DNA of 64,000 nucleotides from Lithospermum erythrorhizon (lineage: Eukaryota > Streptophyta > Magnoliopsida > Boraginales > Boraginaceae), in assembly GCA_019722365.1 (NCBI GenBank), contig JADFUC010000170.1, forward strand, positions 463,445 through 527,444. The letters are read 5' to 3'. Shown here piece by piece: positions 47,565-60,372 of the stretch. Position numbers and translations under genes: made by a program. Every line of letters begins with the position of its first letter. The first letter of the stretch is position 1. A model generated the notes under the pieces. It saw only the letters and a list, made by a program, of their open reading frames with translations. It searched no databases and was not told the origin of the DNA.

Positions 47565-49060
47565 AGGCTGGCTGGACCTCGATAAAAATCCGATTTCGTC
47601 AGATCCTGGTCCTATCCCACGATTTTCGGATAGTGTTAAAACGCCTGGGACGGACCTATTTTTTAATTCGATATTTTGAACGAACCTGACCGGATCCCAA
47701 GCATCGGTCCGGACGGATCGGATTATAACCCACCGGCCCCTATCCTACTCTCGCCATTCTTCAATTTTCTCTCTCTCTTCATCCGCTTAACGTTACTCCT
47801 AAACGCCCGAACTGGGCCAAAACCATTTCTCCATCACTTTCTCATGCAATTGCACTAATCTCTGCAACACCCAAAAGCGTATCGGACTATTTTTTCTATG
47901 CTAAAAAATGCTATCTTTTTTGTTGCTTATCTTTATTTCACTGCTTATCGCTGAGATACTTTAGCGATGCAGCTTTGGCAAGAATCCCTTCATCCCAAAA
48001 AATATCGCCACAAGCTTCACTTATTCAAATGTATCGAGGGAATATTTGATACCCTAAATGGACGCGAGGTAAAATAGGTATTCTTTTATTTACTTGACTA
48101 TTTTTTTTTACCTTTATCCCGAAATTTCAAGAAATGGCACGTAACAGACTATTAGAAAAGACAGTCTTTTTGTTGGTTAATTAGCTTGGGCTGTCAAAAT
48201 TTATTAAACGAACTATCAAATTTATTAAACGAATTTGTTTTTATTTCCGAATTTATTTATTAATTTGTATTAATTTGTTATTATTTTAGTTATTATCGAA
48301 TTTTAGTTAAGCTTATTAATTTTGCTGTTTATTAATTTAGTTATTATTTCAATTTTTTTATTAATTTTAGTTTTATTAATTTGTTTATTAATTTTGTTAT
48401 TATTTTAGTTATTAATTTTAGTTTATTAATTTTAGTTTATTAATTTAAGTTGTATTTTATGTTTGTATCATTTTGGGATGTGGGTTTGTTTGAGATAATT
48501 GTTGTTTGATTGATGGATATATCATTTGAATATATTTAATGTTTCAGATTTTATGCTTATTTGTATCAATATCAGGATCGACTATACTAATCAGGTTTAA
48601 TTTCAATTGTTGTTCTGCTTTTGTATGTGGGGTTGTTTGGATATTGCGGATTTGTGGAAATTGGCTGAATAAATCGATGCTTTTTATATAATTTTGAATT
48701 TTATTATGTTATTTTGGACTTTGGAATTTATCATTATTTTTATTGTAAATATTTATATAGGCTAACTCAAAAAACGGTGAAGGCACCAAAATATAAATAA
48801 AAAATATACCAAATCTAATAAAAAGAATCTACCATAAATAAAAAATCCGACCCAAATCTAATAAAAATCTACCAATAAAAGTCGCGCTAAAATCCCAGAC
48901 TGAACCGTCCGGAACCGAAACTGAAATCCTGGCCCCGAACCGAATCCTGGTCCGACCTGATTTGATAACCTGACCTGATTTTTTTCCCCTTTTCGTATCA
49001 TCCGAAATCGGCTTCTGATTTTTTTCGCCTAAAATCCCAGAAATTTGGTCCGATCGCACT
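47565..49060 (+). mobile_element. hAT-like non-autonomous element
   Basis: This is an independent copy of the element found in both palindrome arms. The left end has GGACCTCGATAAAAATCCGA followed by clustered GGACGGA/CCGGTCC motifs. The core is TTATTATTTTAGTTATTA-type repeats (about 48,235-48,450). It shares TTTTTATTGTAAATATT and ACCAAAATATAAATAAAAAA blocks (48,735-48,815) with 3,020-3,100. The right end has GAACCGTCCGGAACCGAAAC and CCTGGTCCGACCTGATTTGA. No transposase is encoded. It lies immediately upstream of sulfite oxidase and may supply part of its promoter. Confidence 0.5.
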
Positions 49061-49207
49061 CTCTACGACGAATTATATCAAAAAATTGATATCTCTAAGC
49101 ACACTCATTTTCTTATTTTGTCTGTTTTCAATAAATTGTTGCAATATTTTCAGAATCATCGTACCCATCACTGCAACCCCCCCTGATTGAAACAAGGAGC
49201 TGAAGAG

Positions 49208-52200
49208 ATGCCTGGAATAAGAGCACCTTCTGATTACTCCGAGGAACCACCTCGTCATCCTTGCCTTAAAATTAATGCCAAGGTTATTACTCAGTGTTTA
49301 AAATGATATATGGCTCTCTTTTGGCGCGTTTACAATTTTGCTTTTATTTTTATTTTATCAAGATTGTATTTTTAGTTCACTCAGAGTTAGAGATGATATA
49401 TGGGTTCATCTATATAAAAGTAATTTAGCCTTATATTTATGAAGATTGTATTTTTTAGTGATTCAGAGTAAGAGATGATTTATGAGTTGACCTATATGTT
49501 GCTAATTTTAGCCTTAAAGGCGTTTTTAGAGTTTTATGTAACTTTGAATAATAACAATTATGTTGACTTGTTTCTGATGTTAATTTTCCAATGCTTGTAT
49601 TAGTTGTTGTTGCTTAAAAAATGACAACTTTAGTAGTCGATATTCACTTGATATTGTTTTGTGTATAGGAACCCTTCAATGCCGAGCCACCTCGTTCAAA
49701 CTTGATATCGTCGTATGTAACTCCAGTTGACTTGTTCTACAAGAGAAATCATGGGCCTATCCCGGTGGTTGAAGACATAGAAAGGTCAATCATCCTACTA
49801 TTGTATTCTTCTTATTTTTTGTGCTTCATCTAACTACTCAAACCTTCCCACCAGTTACTCTGTCTCTGTAACTGCTCTACAAGGAAATACTAGAGCTCTC
49901 TTCATCAAAGATATCAGGAAGCTTCAAAAGGTGCTGCCTCAATATTTTCTTCTACTTCCATTTTCGATATATCAACAAGCGATTTTTTTCTGGTGTATAG
50001 GAAGCTTCAAAAGCATACTGTAGTTGCTTACATTACAGGTGTAATATCTGAGGACATCCATTTCCATGGGTATCCAGAAAGGGGAGAAGCTGATGACTTT
50101 TTTTTGATTTTCTGATCTTAGTGTGCCGGTAATAGGAGGACTGCTATGAGCAAAAACCAAAACAGTGAGGGGGGGTTGGCTGGGACATCTAGTTAAATAG
50201 GAAATGGTTAGTTAGAAATTTATTATCTTGCTCATCCAATTTATTCAATGTTCTAGGAGTGTTGTTATGTCAGAAGGTGCCTTCCCAAATGCTGTCTGCA
50301 TGTGCATGTCAAATTTATTATCTTAACACACACTTACCACAGTAGAGTAGGTATGTCTAGTTTTTTCTTTTGGTTTTTGAAGTTGTCTAAAAGCGTATGC
50401 ATTGTTTGCACCAAGGAAAGTGTAAGTCAGTTGACAGGGTTTTAACCGACTGATACCATGGGAAGCAGTAATAGATAGTTTAGATGTTCGACTTACTGAC
50501 GAGGACTCTTCCAGTCGAGTCTATATCCCAAGTAGTTGAGTAGGATCAGAACACGATTTTGTAGTTTAGTTATCTTGTGTTATTATTTGCTATCTAGTCC
50601 TAGGGTTGTAGGATTCTACTGCTCATGTGTTTGTCTATAGAAACATCCCATGTTATATACTTGAACAGATTACTGAATGTATTTCAATTAACAATTGCAG
50701 CACATATTATCTGTTATATTATTGTTTATTTATATCTTCTATGGGATTGTTAGTCGGACATACTTTTGTATGCTCCACTGCATGATTGGGTGACGTCTCC
50801 TAGCAAAGTATTTATTATGCTGGAGAGGCTTTACATGTTGCCAGTTTGGATTTAGATGTTCTTATCTTCGTGGGTGTTCATTTCAGCTGTTTGGAGTGGT
50901 GCAAAATTGGCTGATGTCTTGGAACAGCTTGGAATTCCGAAATACACAAACATGACATCATCTGGAGGGAAGCATGTTGAGTTTGTTAGCATTGATAAAT
51001 GTAAGGTAGTTATGAAGTCTTCAACCTTGCACACATAAGTTATGTTCAAATTTATTCGTTGACGGTGATGTAACCAATTTGTCCTGTAAATAATGTGTCC
51101 TTAAGGACAATTTGTTTTCAGGTATTAGATTAGTGATTACTTTCTCTTGTATTGAAGCACTATTATGTTGTTATAATCTTACATTTCTCATGATTGCAGG
51201 AGGAAAATGGAGGCCCTTATAAGGCATCAATTCCTTTAATTCAAGCCACAAACCCTGAAGCTGATGTCTTGCTTGCATATGAGATGAATGGACAGGTGAT
51301 TATCTTTTCTTGTTGCATGCACGGTTACTCTCACGAACATCATTGAGACCTTTTGCATCACGGTTAGTACTCTTTACATTGTTTTTTGCTGTTGTGATCC
51401 ATCTCAACATATTATGGATTTTAATACAAGTTTATTGAATTATTTAATTCATAAATTGCATAATCTGTTATATATCTGACTATTGTCATCTTTATGTATC
51501 ATTGTTCAGCTTTTTCAGAAAAAAATACTAATAATGCTTCATACCTACATTCTTTATGCTACTTGACTTTTGCAAGTAGTCATGGTGGTATTGGAATGGA
51601 ATGTATCTGCCTTCCTTAATTTCAACAGCTGCTGGATCAGTTCTTAACTTCTTTATCATACCCTCATGTACTTCATGTGTTCTTTTATGAGAGCTTGTTC
51701 TATTTTCAATACCAGTCTCTAATTAAATAGATGAGGCATTCTTAGTTAATGTCTTTGTGCCATCTGAGCAAACATAGACTTATTCTTGTCAATTGTTACC
51801 ACAATATATTCACTACTGATGATAGTTCGATAATTTACTGTCGTGCGGTGGAAGACACTAAAGAGAGATCATGGATACCCATTGGCGCGTGTGATTGTTC
51901 CCGGTGTTATTGGTGCTCGGTCTGTTAAGTGGCTTGATTCTATGAACATTGCAGAAGAATGCCAGGTTGTCCATTTATTTCTTTCCTGAGTTTTCATGTG
52001 TATGTCGCTCACTTACTCACAACTAAAGTTTTAAATTATAATTCCAGGGTTCTTTATGCAAAAAGACTCAAGATGTTTCCACCTTCCGTGAATTGGGATA
52101 ACATAGATTGGCCAACGAAGGCCTCAACATGCTCTTCTGTTCAGGCACATCATCATATTAATGTACTGGGACCTGTCATGTTTTAAGCTTGAAAAATGCT

Positions 52201-53521
52201 TTTATTAAATACAAAATTTTGTTTCCAGTATAGCCAGAGAACAATTGGTGCTCTTATAATTCGAGTAATAGGACTACTATAGCCTGATTTGAGTTGGTTT
52301 TATAATTTCCATGAGTATACAGGGACTGGGTATAACTTGTAATTACTGCATTGAACTTTGGAGAATGCAAGCTCTATAAGCTGTAATCTGTAATCAAGCT
52401 CCAGAAATGTTTAGTTATTTTTCTAAGATGAATAATACCGTCTCAATACTAATGCTCAAATATTTGCTGCTTGATAGTGTGCAATTTGTTCTCTGAAGAT
52501 GTCAGTATGGTAAAGCATGGCAAGGTCAGTACATTCTGGTTGATGTATTTAAACACGTTGTCCTATGTTCACATATTATTAATAAATGCAGTAATGTTTC
52601 CATAATCAGGCCACACTATGGCCTCTAAGCTACCTGTTTGTAACAGTAAGGGCTATTATACAAATTTTATAGTAGTATAAAACACCAGATTTTTATGTTA
52701 GGTGGGAAGAATATGGGAAATAAACTATTTGATTGTGTTATGTTTTCTAATACTCTTTCCATTTTCAGGTGAACATCAAAGGTTAAGTGCAGTGTCAGGG
52801 AGTGAGGCGTGGAATTGAGTTATAGATGTATCAATCGATGGTGGTAAATCATGGGTGGAAGCAACCAGGTATCGAGGATTATGTTCCATATGTTGCCGAT
52901 GATGCAAATTGTGACAAATGGGCATGGGTATTTTTGAGGCAGAAGCAGACATCACTCATGAAAGCAGATAGTTGCAAAGGTTTGTATCTCCACTTCTGTG
53001 TTTTTTCAACTTTGGGAATACCTTTATACTTCACTAGTGGTGAACTTAATTTCTTATGTTTTGTTGTTTTCCATTATCTGGTTATGTAAATTTAATGCTA
53101 TTTTGAACACACTATAAACGTGGTTTCTAACACTAGTCTACAGATCTAGATGGGAGATCTGAGTTGTCATTGTTACCAGTAAAAATGTATTCGACCTGAG
53201 GACCATTAGTTGAGACAACTAACCAGCCTTTTATGAAACGAATGACTCTCCTTCTACATGGATTTTACTAGCTTGTGTTCAGTTAATTACTTATATGCAT
53301 ACAATGTATGTCTTTCTCAAAGGAAGTCACATCTTGTTACACTTGTGGCATCATTACGTTATTTGTTTGATCTGAGTTTCATTAGATCATCTGTCTATTG
53401 CCAGGTGGATACAGCAGCAAATGTACAACCTGAGAATGTCGAAGTGATTTGGAACTTGAGAGGGATACTCAACACTTCTTGGCATCGAGTCCATGTCAAG
53501 GTCGGGCATTCAAATATGTAG
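49208..53521 (+). CDS. SOX: Peroxisomal sulfite oxidase (molybdenum cofactor), with frameshifts
   Basis: It oxidises sulfite to sulfate with a molybdopterin cofactor in the peroxisome. Exons: 49,208-49,282 (MPGIRAPSDYSEEPPRHPCL); 49,669-49,784 (VTPVDLFYKRNHGPIP); 49,855-49,930 (YSVSVTALQGNTRALF); about 50,014-50,038; about 50,131-50,190 (CAGNRRTAMSK, with the Mo-ligand Cys); 50,887-51,005 (WSGAKLADVLEQLGIPKY); about 51,201-51,296 (NPEADVLLAYEMNGQ); about 51,850-51,964 (VIVPGVIGARSVKWLD); about 52,048-52,144 (MFPPSVNWDNIDW); about 52,478-52,526; about 52,770-52,980 (DVSIDGGKSWVEATR); and 53,405-53,521 (VQPENVEVIWNLRGILNTSW...GHSNM). The terminal SNM is a plausible PTS1. Small indels break frame in at least the exons at 50.0, 50.1, 52.1, 52.5 and 52.8 kb. 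The gene is normally single-copy, so errors are likelier than loss. Confidence 0.9.
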
Positions 53522-55967
53522 GTTACATGAACTTACATCCAAGAGTTTTCTTCTTGAAATTTAGCCCAAAGAAGGGGGGGAAAAGGGAAACGACCCAACT
53601 AAAGTAAGTTCAAAACAATTTTATGAGTTTCAGTTTTTCTTTTGGTGACAAGGTTAATGCTTTTCTTACAAGCTTAATGCTTAATAAACTAGCTGCTTGA
53701 AGCATTATTATGGACATAATATTGATACACATGATTGCTAATACAGTTACCAATCTGTTTTTGTCCTCATCTGTTATAACTGGACACTGAATGACTGGAC
53801 ATAACTGTGGATAAGATGACCTGGTTACAGTGCTCCACTTAAATTCTTTCTGCTCATTGTATGCTTGTAGCAATGTTATCTATCCACCATGAATGCCAAG
53901 ATTTTTGTTGTTGTCCATGATGGAGGTAAGCGAAAGAGATTTCAAGAAGAAAAAAATTTAATTATAGATTGTACCACCAAATTGACGTTGATGTTAACAT
54001 AAGAGATGCGATGGATGTAAGTCGTGATTGCTTCAGAGTATTAACATTTCCATCAATCTCGAGTAATGTTAGATCGACTAATATGTACGTTATTATTGAA
54101 CGAAGTGTATACTAATCGTGAATAAGATGTACACTAGTCATGAACTCATGACATATATATTCATGATTCATAAGTATTATTTGAGCTATGCATAATAAAT
54201 GGCTGGTATGATTGCTATCAGAGGGCATAGTAACCATTGGCAATAAGCTAATAATGTTGGATGATTCCCGACCCTTGCATGAATATATTTTGTCTTTAAG
54301 CATTATTTGATAAATACGAGTACGACACACTATGTTATTTCATTATTGTTACATGGTGTATTGTTACCTCTCTAGTCCATCTCCTTCCTTTTTTATGGAA
54401 ACTGGTCCTACTTTGTACTAAATGCACTTCCTAAATGGAAGCATGTGATTCCATATAGCAAGCCCTGTCAAAATGATGAAATCCTAATAACTCCATCAAA
54501 AAAAGATTGTCTACTATGTAGGTTTTTGTGAAGTGCCAATAGAAGCAAACCGTCTTTAGGTTATTAAAGCTTTGGTGTTTAGCTTTCCACGTCCATAAAA
54601 AAAGATTGTAACGAGCGAGTCTCACATTTTGTCCAACTCAGATAATCATGTCATTTTAACCAATCTAACATATTGTATAATTCTTACCTTTATAAAGGAA
54701 TTAATTTTGTAGATAAAACAAATGATAATGCTGAACATACCCAGTAATATTAGCCCGAGGGGCTTTTCCTACGAATGCAAAATATTATTATTACAATCAT
54801 CAAACTAACTAAAGGTGTTTATCGGATACTTATGAAAGTTATTATCGTCCATCATCGATCCGTTGGATGTCATGAAAAGTTGTAGTTTGTTGAGAGACAA
54901 TATTGAAGAGTTTCATTCAATCATGATGAACATCATTCAATGAATTCAATTAAAATAGAGCACAGACAGCTAAAATGATGTATTCAAACATTTAGTTATC
55001 AAACACCTTTCTCTGGTATGCCTTCATCTTTGGAAAGAATTGATTTTGTGTATGTGGGCAATGGAGTAAATTATTGTATGTGTTTGATCTTTATTGAACA
55101 AGCAAGCATGTCACCTTTAATAAGTCCAGAGTCAAACAATTGAAATTTTGAAATAAATCTCATCTGCATAATAATTTATTGTAGTAATAACATTGGATTC
55201 ATGTGTATCCAACCCAAATCCCTTGGACTATTCCTTAAAGAAATTGGTTTTATTCAACATATGCAAATGGGGTTTGATAAATAATGAACTACGTAAACCA
55301 TTATTTCTAAGCCTATGATTTTGACACTCCAAATACGCATACATGTTCACTTATTCACTCCTAATAAATAATGACCACTTAATAATAATCACCTTTCTTC
55401 ACTTAATCAAAACTCATGAATCGCCACACTCCCCGAATTCTACTATGGCGCGACCGCGGACGTGTCAGCCACTTGTGCCAGTGACAAGTTAACTTTTTTA
55501 AACCACTTAATTCACATGGTATACCGCCACTCTCAGACACTCGAACTCACATCACGCCAAGAGAACGTAATACCGACATTTAACACTTTCACAATTCTTA
55601 CCTATTGAACTATGTTATTCACTTAATCATTTTTATGAGTGTAATATAATTTTTTATAAGATGAATATTCTAAATGCGTCGATATCACTAGCATGCTTTG
55701 ATTCTGTGTAACATCATTATTATCATAGGCCACATATAGAGACATTATATTATTATTATATTATTTCTACTTCCATGTGTAGATTATTTATATTCGTCTT
55801 CGCATTTTTATTATATTCAAATAGCGAGAGCATAAATAAATATACTACTACATACCAAAAATGAATATTCTAATATACTCCGTATAGATTACCAAACGAA
55901 AAAATAAAATAAGATGACTTCTCTTATTCATACTCAATGATCATCCTCTTCCTAAGTTGAGTTAAAA
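53522..55967. other. Intergenic between SOX and P450
   Basis: No gene or named repeat is recognised in these 2.4 kb. Short ORFs on the minus strand (53,610-53,873; 54,112-54,330; 54,431-54,625) have no domain features. The last ~250 bp are AT-rich and probably contain the P450 promoter. Confidence 0.4.
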
Positions 55968-57516
55968 ATGTTGCCTCCTCTTCTTATCTTTCTCTTATTA
56001 TGCTTCATTTCTTGTTTTTCTTTCTTCATGATTCTTGGCAGGCTGATAAGAACTAATAATAAGTTCGCATCATCATCATTACCATATTATGGTCCTAAAA
56101 CGTACCCCATTATTGGGTGCTTGTATGATTATTTCAAGAACCGCCACAACCTCTTAGATTGGTACACTCATTTACTACAAGAATCACCAACACAAACCAT
56201 ATTGATCAGCAGACTTGGAGCAAGAAGAACTATTGTTACGGCGAATCCAGTGAATGTGGAGTACATATTGAAAACCAACTTCAACTACTACCCTAAAAGC
56301 AAACCATTTACTGAAATACTTCGTGATTTTCTTGGGAATGGAATATTCAATGTTGATGGAGAACTTTGGAGTACTCAGAGAAAATTAGTCAGCCATCAGT
56401 TTAGTGCTAAGGCTTTACAAGATCATGTTTTGAATGATTTGAAAGAAGTGATGGATGAAAAGCTTATACCCCTTTTGGAGTCATTAGCAAATACTCAACA
56501 ACAAAAAGCAGTGGATTTGCAAGATATATTAAGAAGGATGGGATTTGATATTATTTGTAAGTTCTCATTAGGGTTTGATCCAGACTGTTTATTAGACCAC
56601 CATCATTCTGTCTCTTTCTTGCCAGTTATGGAAGCTTTTGACATTGCTTCAAAGGTTTCCTAGCAAAAGGGGTGCTGAACCAGTTTCTGCTATATGAAAT
56701 TCAAGAAATTTCTGGGGTTGGATCTGGAAAGTCTCAAAGAATCTGTTGAAATGATCCATTCTTCCATCATGGATATACATGAGAAGAAGAAATACTTTAA
56801 CAACAATGCTAGAGATCTGTTGTCTAAAAATGATCATGCTTGAAGAAGATGAAGAAGCAATAAGTATATGTAATAAGCTTCATTATATTGGAAAAGACAA
56901 TGTAACATCATCTGCACTGACTTGGCTTTTTTATATCCTTACTTGCCATCCAGAAATTGAAGATGAAGTAGTGAAGGAGTTGAAGAGTCTTGAAAATCAA
57001 AAGCTGTTAGAATTTGAAACATTGAAACAACTTAGATATCTTATGGCTTGTTTGTGTGAGTGTCTAAGGTTGTATCCTCCTGTAGCATGGGATTCAAAAC
57101 ATGCATTGGTTGATGATTTTCTACCTGATGGGGGTAAAATTTGTGCTGGAGATAGAGTGACTTACTTCCAGTATGGCATGGGTAGAATGGTAAATTTATG
57201 GGGGGAGGATAGGTTTGAGTTTAGACCAGAAAGATGGATTATTCATCTTGATCTAGAGGAAGAGGGTGATGAGCATATAGTAGGGCCATTGAAGAAAATT
57301 CTCCTTATAAGTTTTCAGTTTGTGGCTGGTCCAAGAACTTGTCTAGAAAAAGAAATGGCTTTTGTTCAGATGAAGTATATTGTGGCTATGTTACTGAAGA
57401 AGTTTAAGTTCAGGCCAGTAGATTCTGAAAATTCTCCAAAGTTTGTGCCACTTTTGACTGCCCATATGCATGGTGGATTCTGGGCTTTTGTAGAAAGAAG
57501 GGATCAATTCCAATGA
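55968..57516 (+). CDS. CYP94-like cytochrome P450, intronless, with frameshifts
   Basis: This is an intronless gene of CYP86-clan type; CYP94 enzymes omega-hydroxylate fatty acids or jasmonoyl-isoleucine at the ER. The N-terminus is a membrane anchor (LLIFLLLCFISCFSFFMILG). Then come YGPKTYPIIGCLYDYFKNRH, NPVNVEYILKTNFNYYPKSK, FLGNGIFNVDGELWSTQRKL (helix C) and LQDILRRMGFDIICKFSLGF DP. After a broken stretch (56,655-56,830) come SALTWLFYILTCHPEIEDEV (helix I), ECLRLYPPVAWDSKHALVDD (the E and R of ExxR), RFEFRPERW (PERF) and VAGPRTCLEKEMAF (heme loop). Oddities: the helix I AGxDT motif reads IGKDN, and the glycine two residues after the heme Cys is Glu. At least four small indels are evident. 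It is either a decaying P450 or poor consensus. Confidence 0.8.
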
Positions 57517-57862
57517 GTTTATTTGTGCAGTTTACCATGCATGCAATATATAAAAGATTGATGATTACATTAGTACATAAAGATCAGTTATATAAAGATC
57601 AGTTTCAATTGCTTAAGAAGAAGAGCATCATACATAAAAGTACTATTAGTTAACATTACACACCCCACTCCCTCCCTACATGGGCAAGATTCAAACTTCG
57701 ATCTCACATTAAGTGCTACCAACCGCTGTAATCAAGATCTCCATACACGTTAAATTAAATTACATGTAATATTAGAAATAACAAAAAGAGTGATAGTTCA
57801 ACAAAGGAAACCTTACATGGAACCCTCAACGTCAGAACTCCATATAAGTATCTGCTCATCAA
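57517..57862. other. 3' intergenic between P450 and F-box/kelch gene
   Basis: This is a convergent 3' region with no gene. Confidence 0.4.
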
Positions 57863-58604
57863 TCAGGCCATCATGACACAACAATTAAGCAAAAAGTGAC
57901 AATGTTGAGTTTTGCTGCTATCAACATTCCTCCAATGCAATTCACTAGCATCAGGATCAGGGCAACAAGTGTATATATCCATAGCATTAGGGGAAGATCC
58001 AATTATTAGAAGCTCGTTCCCTAAAGATTTAAACGCGACACCCCAACCTTTTCTTGTGTTGGCTTTCACAGGGACATCTCCCAAAGGTTTCCAACTGTTT
58101 GTTTTCTTTAAGTATACCTTCAACTGATTCGATGTAGCCTCAAGCGAATAAAGCTCACTGTTCACAACAGCGATAAGAGGTGGTGCGTGGCAATTTTGAA
58201 CTGGATCATCTGTAAGCGTATCTGTTATTTGTTCCATTTATTGTTTGCTTCATCAAAATATTCCCCACATGTAAATCCCCCATCTTCGTTTCTTCCTCCG
58301 ATTATATAGAATCTGTTATCCATGAAACACCCTGAACAAAACTTCCTCTTTTTGTTCATTCTTGGAAGAGGGGTCCATTTTTTACAATCAGGGTCGTATT
58401 TTTCAGCAGAATCAGAAGATGTTCCCCCAAAAAATTCTAGTCCTCCGGCTACAAAAGCTGAGTTTCCTTGGGAAGCCGATGCGAATAAACATCTTGGAAT
58501 GATCATCAAAGGGCCTTTTCCCCCTGGATTTCTGTTAATTCATACCTGTAAACCACACAACCTTCAATTTCTCGTCCTGCCACAGGTGATGAGTCCCCGC
58601 ACGT

Positions 58605-59280
58605 TTTAATTGTTATAATCCTATACTAATATCGACAATTTCATATTACACAACTCGATCCCATCCAGATGACAACAGCCCAACCGGGGATGATATACCA
58701 CTAACGTATGACAAACGTAGTTAAAAATAACGCTTTAAATAAACAACACAAGTGATTTTACCCTGCCCCCTCGAAAGCGCATTATCCACAGATCCACTCA
58801 ATAATATCACAAGATTATACAGACTCAAAAACCCTATTTACGATTCTCTCAACTCTGACAAGCTTGCCACGAAAACTCCAAGCACGTTTCCCCTGCGAAT
58901 GCTCTCAATCTCTCGACTTTTCACAACCTTACCGTTAATTCATTATAATAAACTCTCTATAATTGTGTGCTAATAAGCACAAACTCTTCATATTCTAACC
59001 TGGCCATTTCCAACCACCATCGTAAAGGGTGTTTTCACACCCAAAATACTACGTAAAAGAAGACTATTTATAGCTTCTACAAATAAAACCTATGTTTAAT
59101 TACTTTTTCTTCAATAAGTCACATCAATTACCGCCTAAAAACAGAATTAATTACTTTCCAAAAAATAAGACGCTAGAACTTTCTTTCTCGTTTCCCTCCA
59201 AGATTTCTTGTAATACTTCTAGAATAATCTAAAAAGTTTTTCCACGCTGCTAGCCACACGCACAACAATCTCTCACTTCA
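58605..59280 (-). repeat. 3' LTR of the element (minus orientation)
   Basis: It shares with 60,373-61,065, in order, CATCCCATCCAGATG, CTCGACTTTTCACAACCTTA, AATACTACGTA and CAAAAAATAAGACGCTAGAA then CTTTCTTTC. It starts TGAAGTGAG on the minus strand and seems to lack the last ~45 bp of the other LTR. Confidence 0.75.
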
Positions 59281-60372
59281 AGCATTTCAAACTTCGATCA
59301 CTGCTTTCAAACTTCAATCAGAAAGCAGCCTTTTACCCTCGAAGTTCATCATCTTAACTCCCATTGAAGCCGATCCGCCTTCAATTTATTTTTTCACCAA
59401 TCCCGCAACAACTCGAATGCCACCAACTCACTATCGAAGAGGACATACCAAATCCTTTTCGCTCGTTGACTTTCACCACATTCAAATTATCACCATACCT
59501 CATTTTCGCTGCGGAAAAAAATCTTCATCCTACGCACCTCGAACAACCTCCAAAGCTCGATCGTCATCAATGAATTTCTCTTTCTTTTTTCTCCGTACGA
59601 CAACTCCCACTTGATCCATCTATCGACCTTCGACGTGCTTGATCGTAACACTTTCTTCGCTAGCAAACTTTGAAGGTACGAACACCTCTCACAGCGATTT
59701 TTAACCACGCCGCTAATCCGGATGATTCACGCAACACAAACTGCCGCAACCTTGTACAAAGTTCATAACCCGGGACCCTCGAGCAACAACTCGCTTCATC
59801 TTCTAGAACTCATCACCAAACGGTTCTCAGATTGCGGTCGTGCACTTGTCTGACCTCCAATACAAACTCGTTTGCCTTTTCATGGCTTCCTAGAACTTCC
59901 AGAATATCTCCTAGTACCACAACACAGGAATTTTACCGCGACATCCATTCCTAACATCCAAGAAACTCCCTATCACCCACGACAACCGTTTCTAATAACC
60001 AAGAAACCTTCTATCGATTTTCACCTGTAGTTTGTACACCGATCCTCACTTCAAGTTCAAGCCATCATCATCAAAACACACATCACCCATGTCACAAATT
60101 TCCTCCAGGATCCTCCATCTTCCCGATGATTTTTCCGACAAGATCTTCCAGCTGATAACGCGATACCACATCACCCATATCATAAATCTCCATGTACCTT
60201 TCATCTTCAAGACGAGTTTTTCCAAGAAATCTCCAAAGGAGCACACTGCTGATGTTCCAAAACATACCCAAGAGTCAATCTCATCTTCCACCATTAGTCC
60301 CATCAACATCTTTCAAACCACCATACGTTCTCCGAATAGCCTTCCAATCATCAAAACTGTTTCGATACCAAT

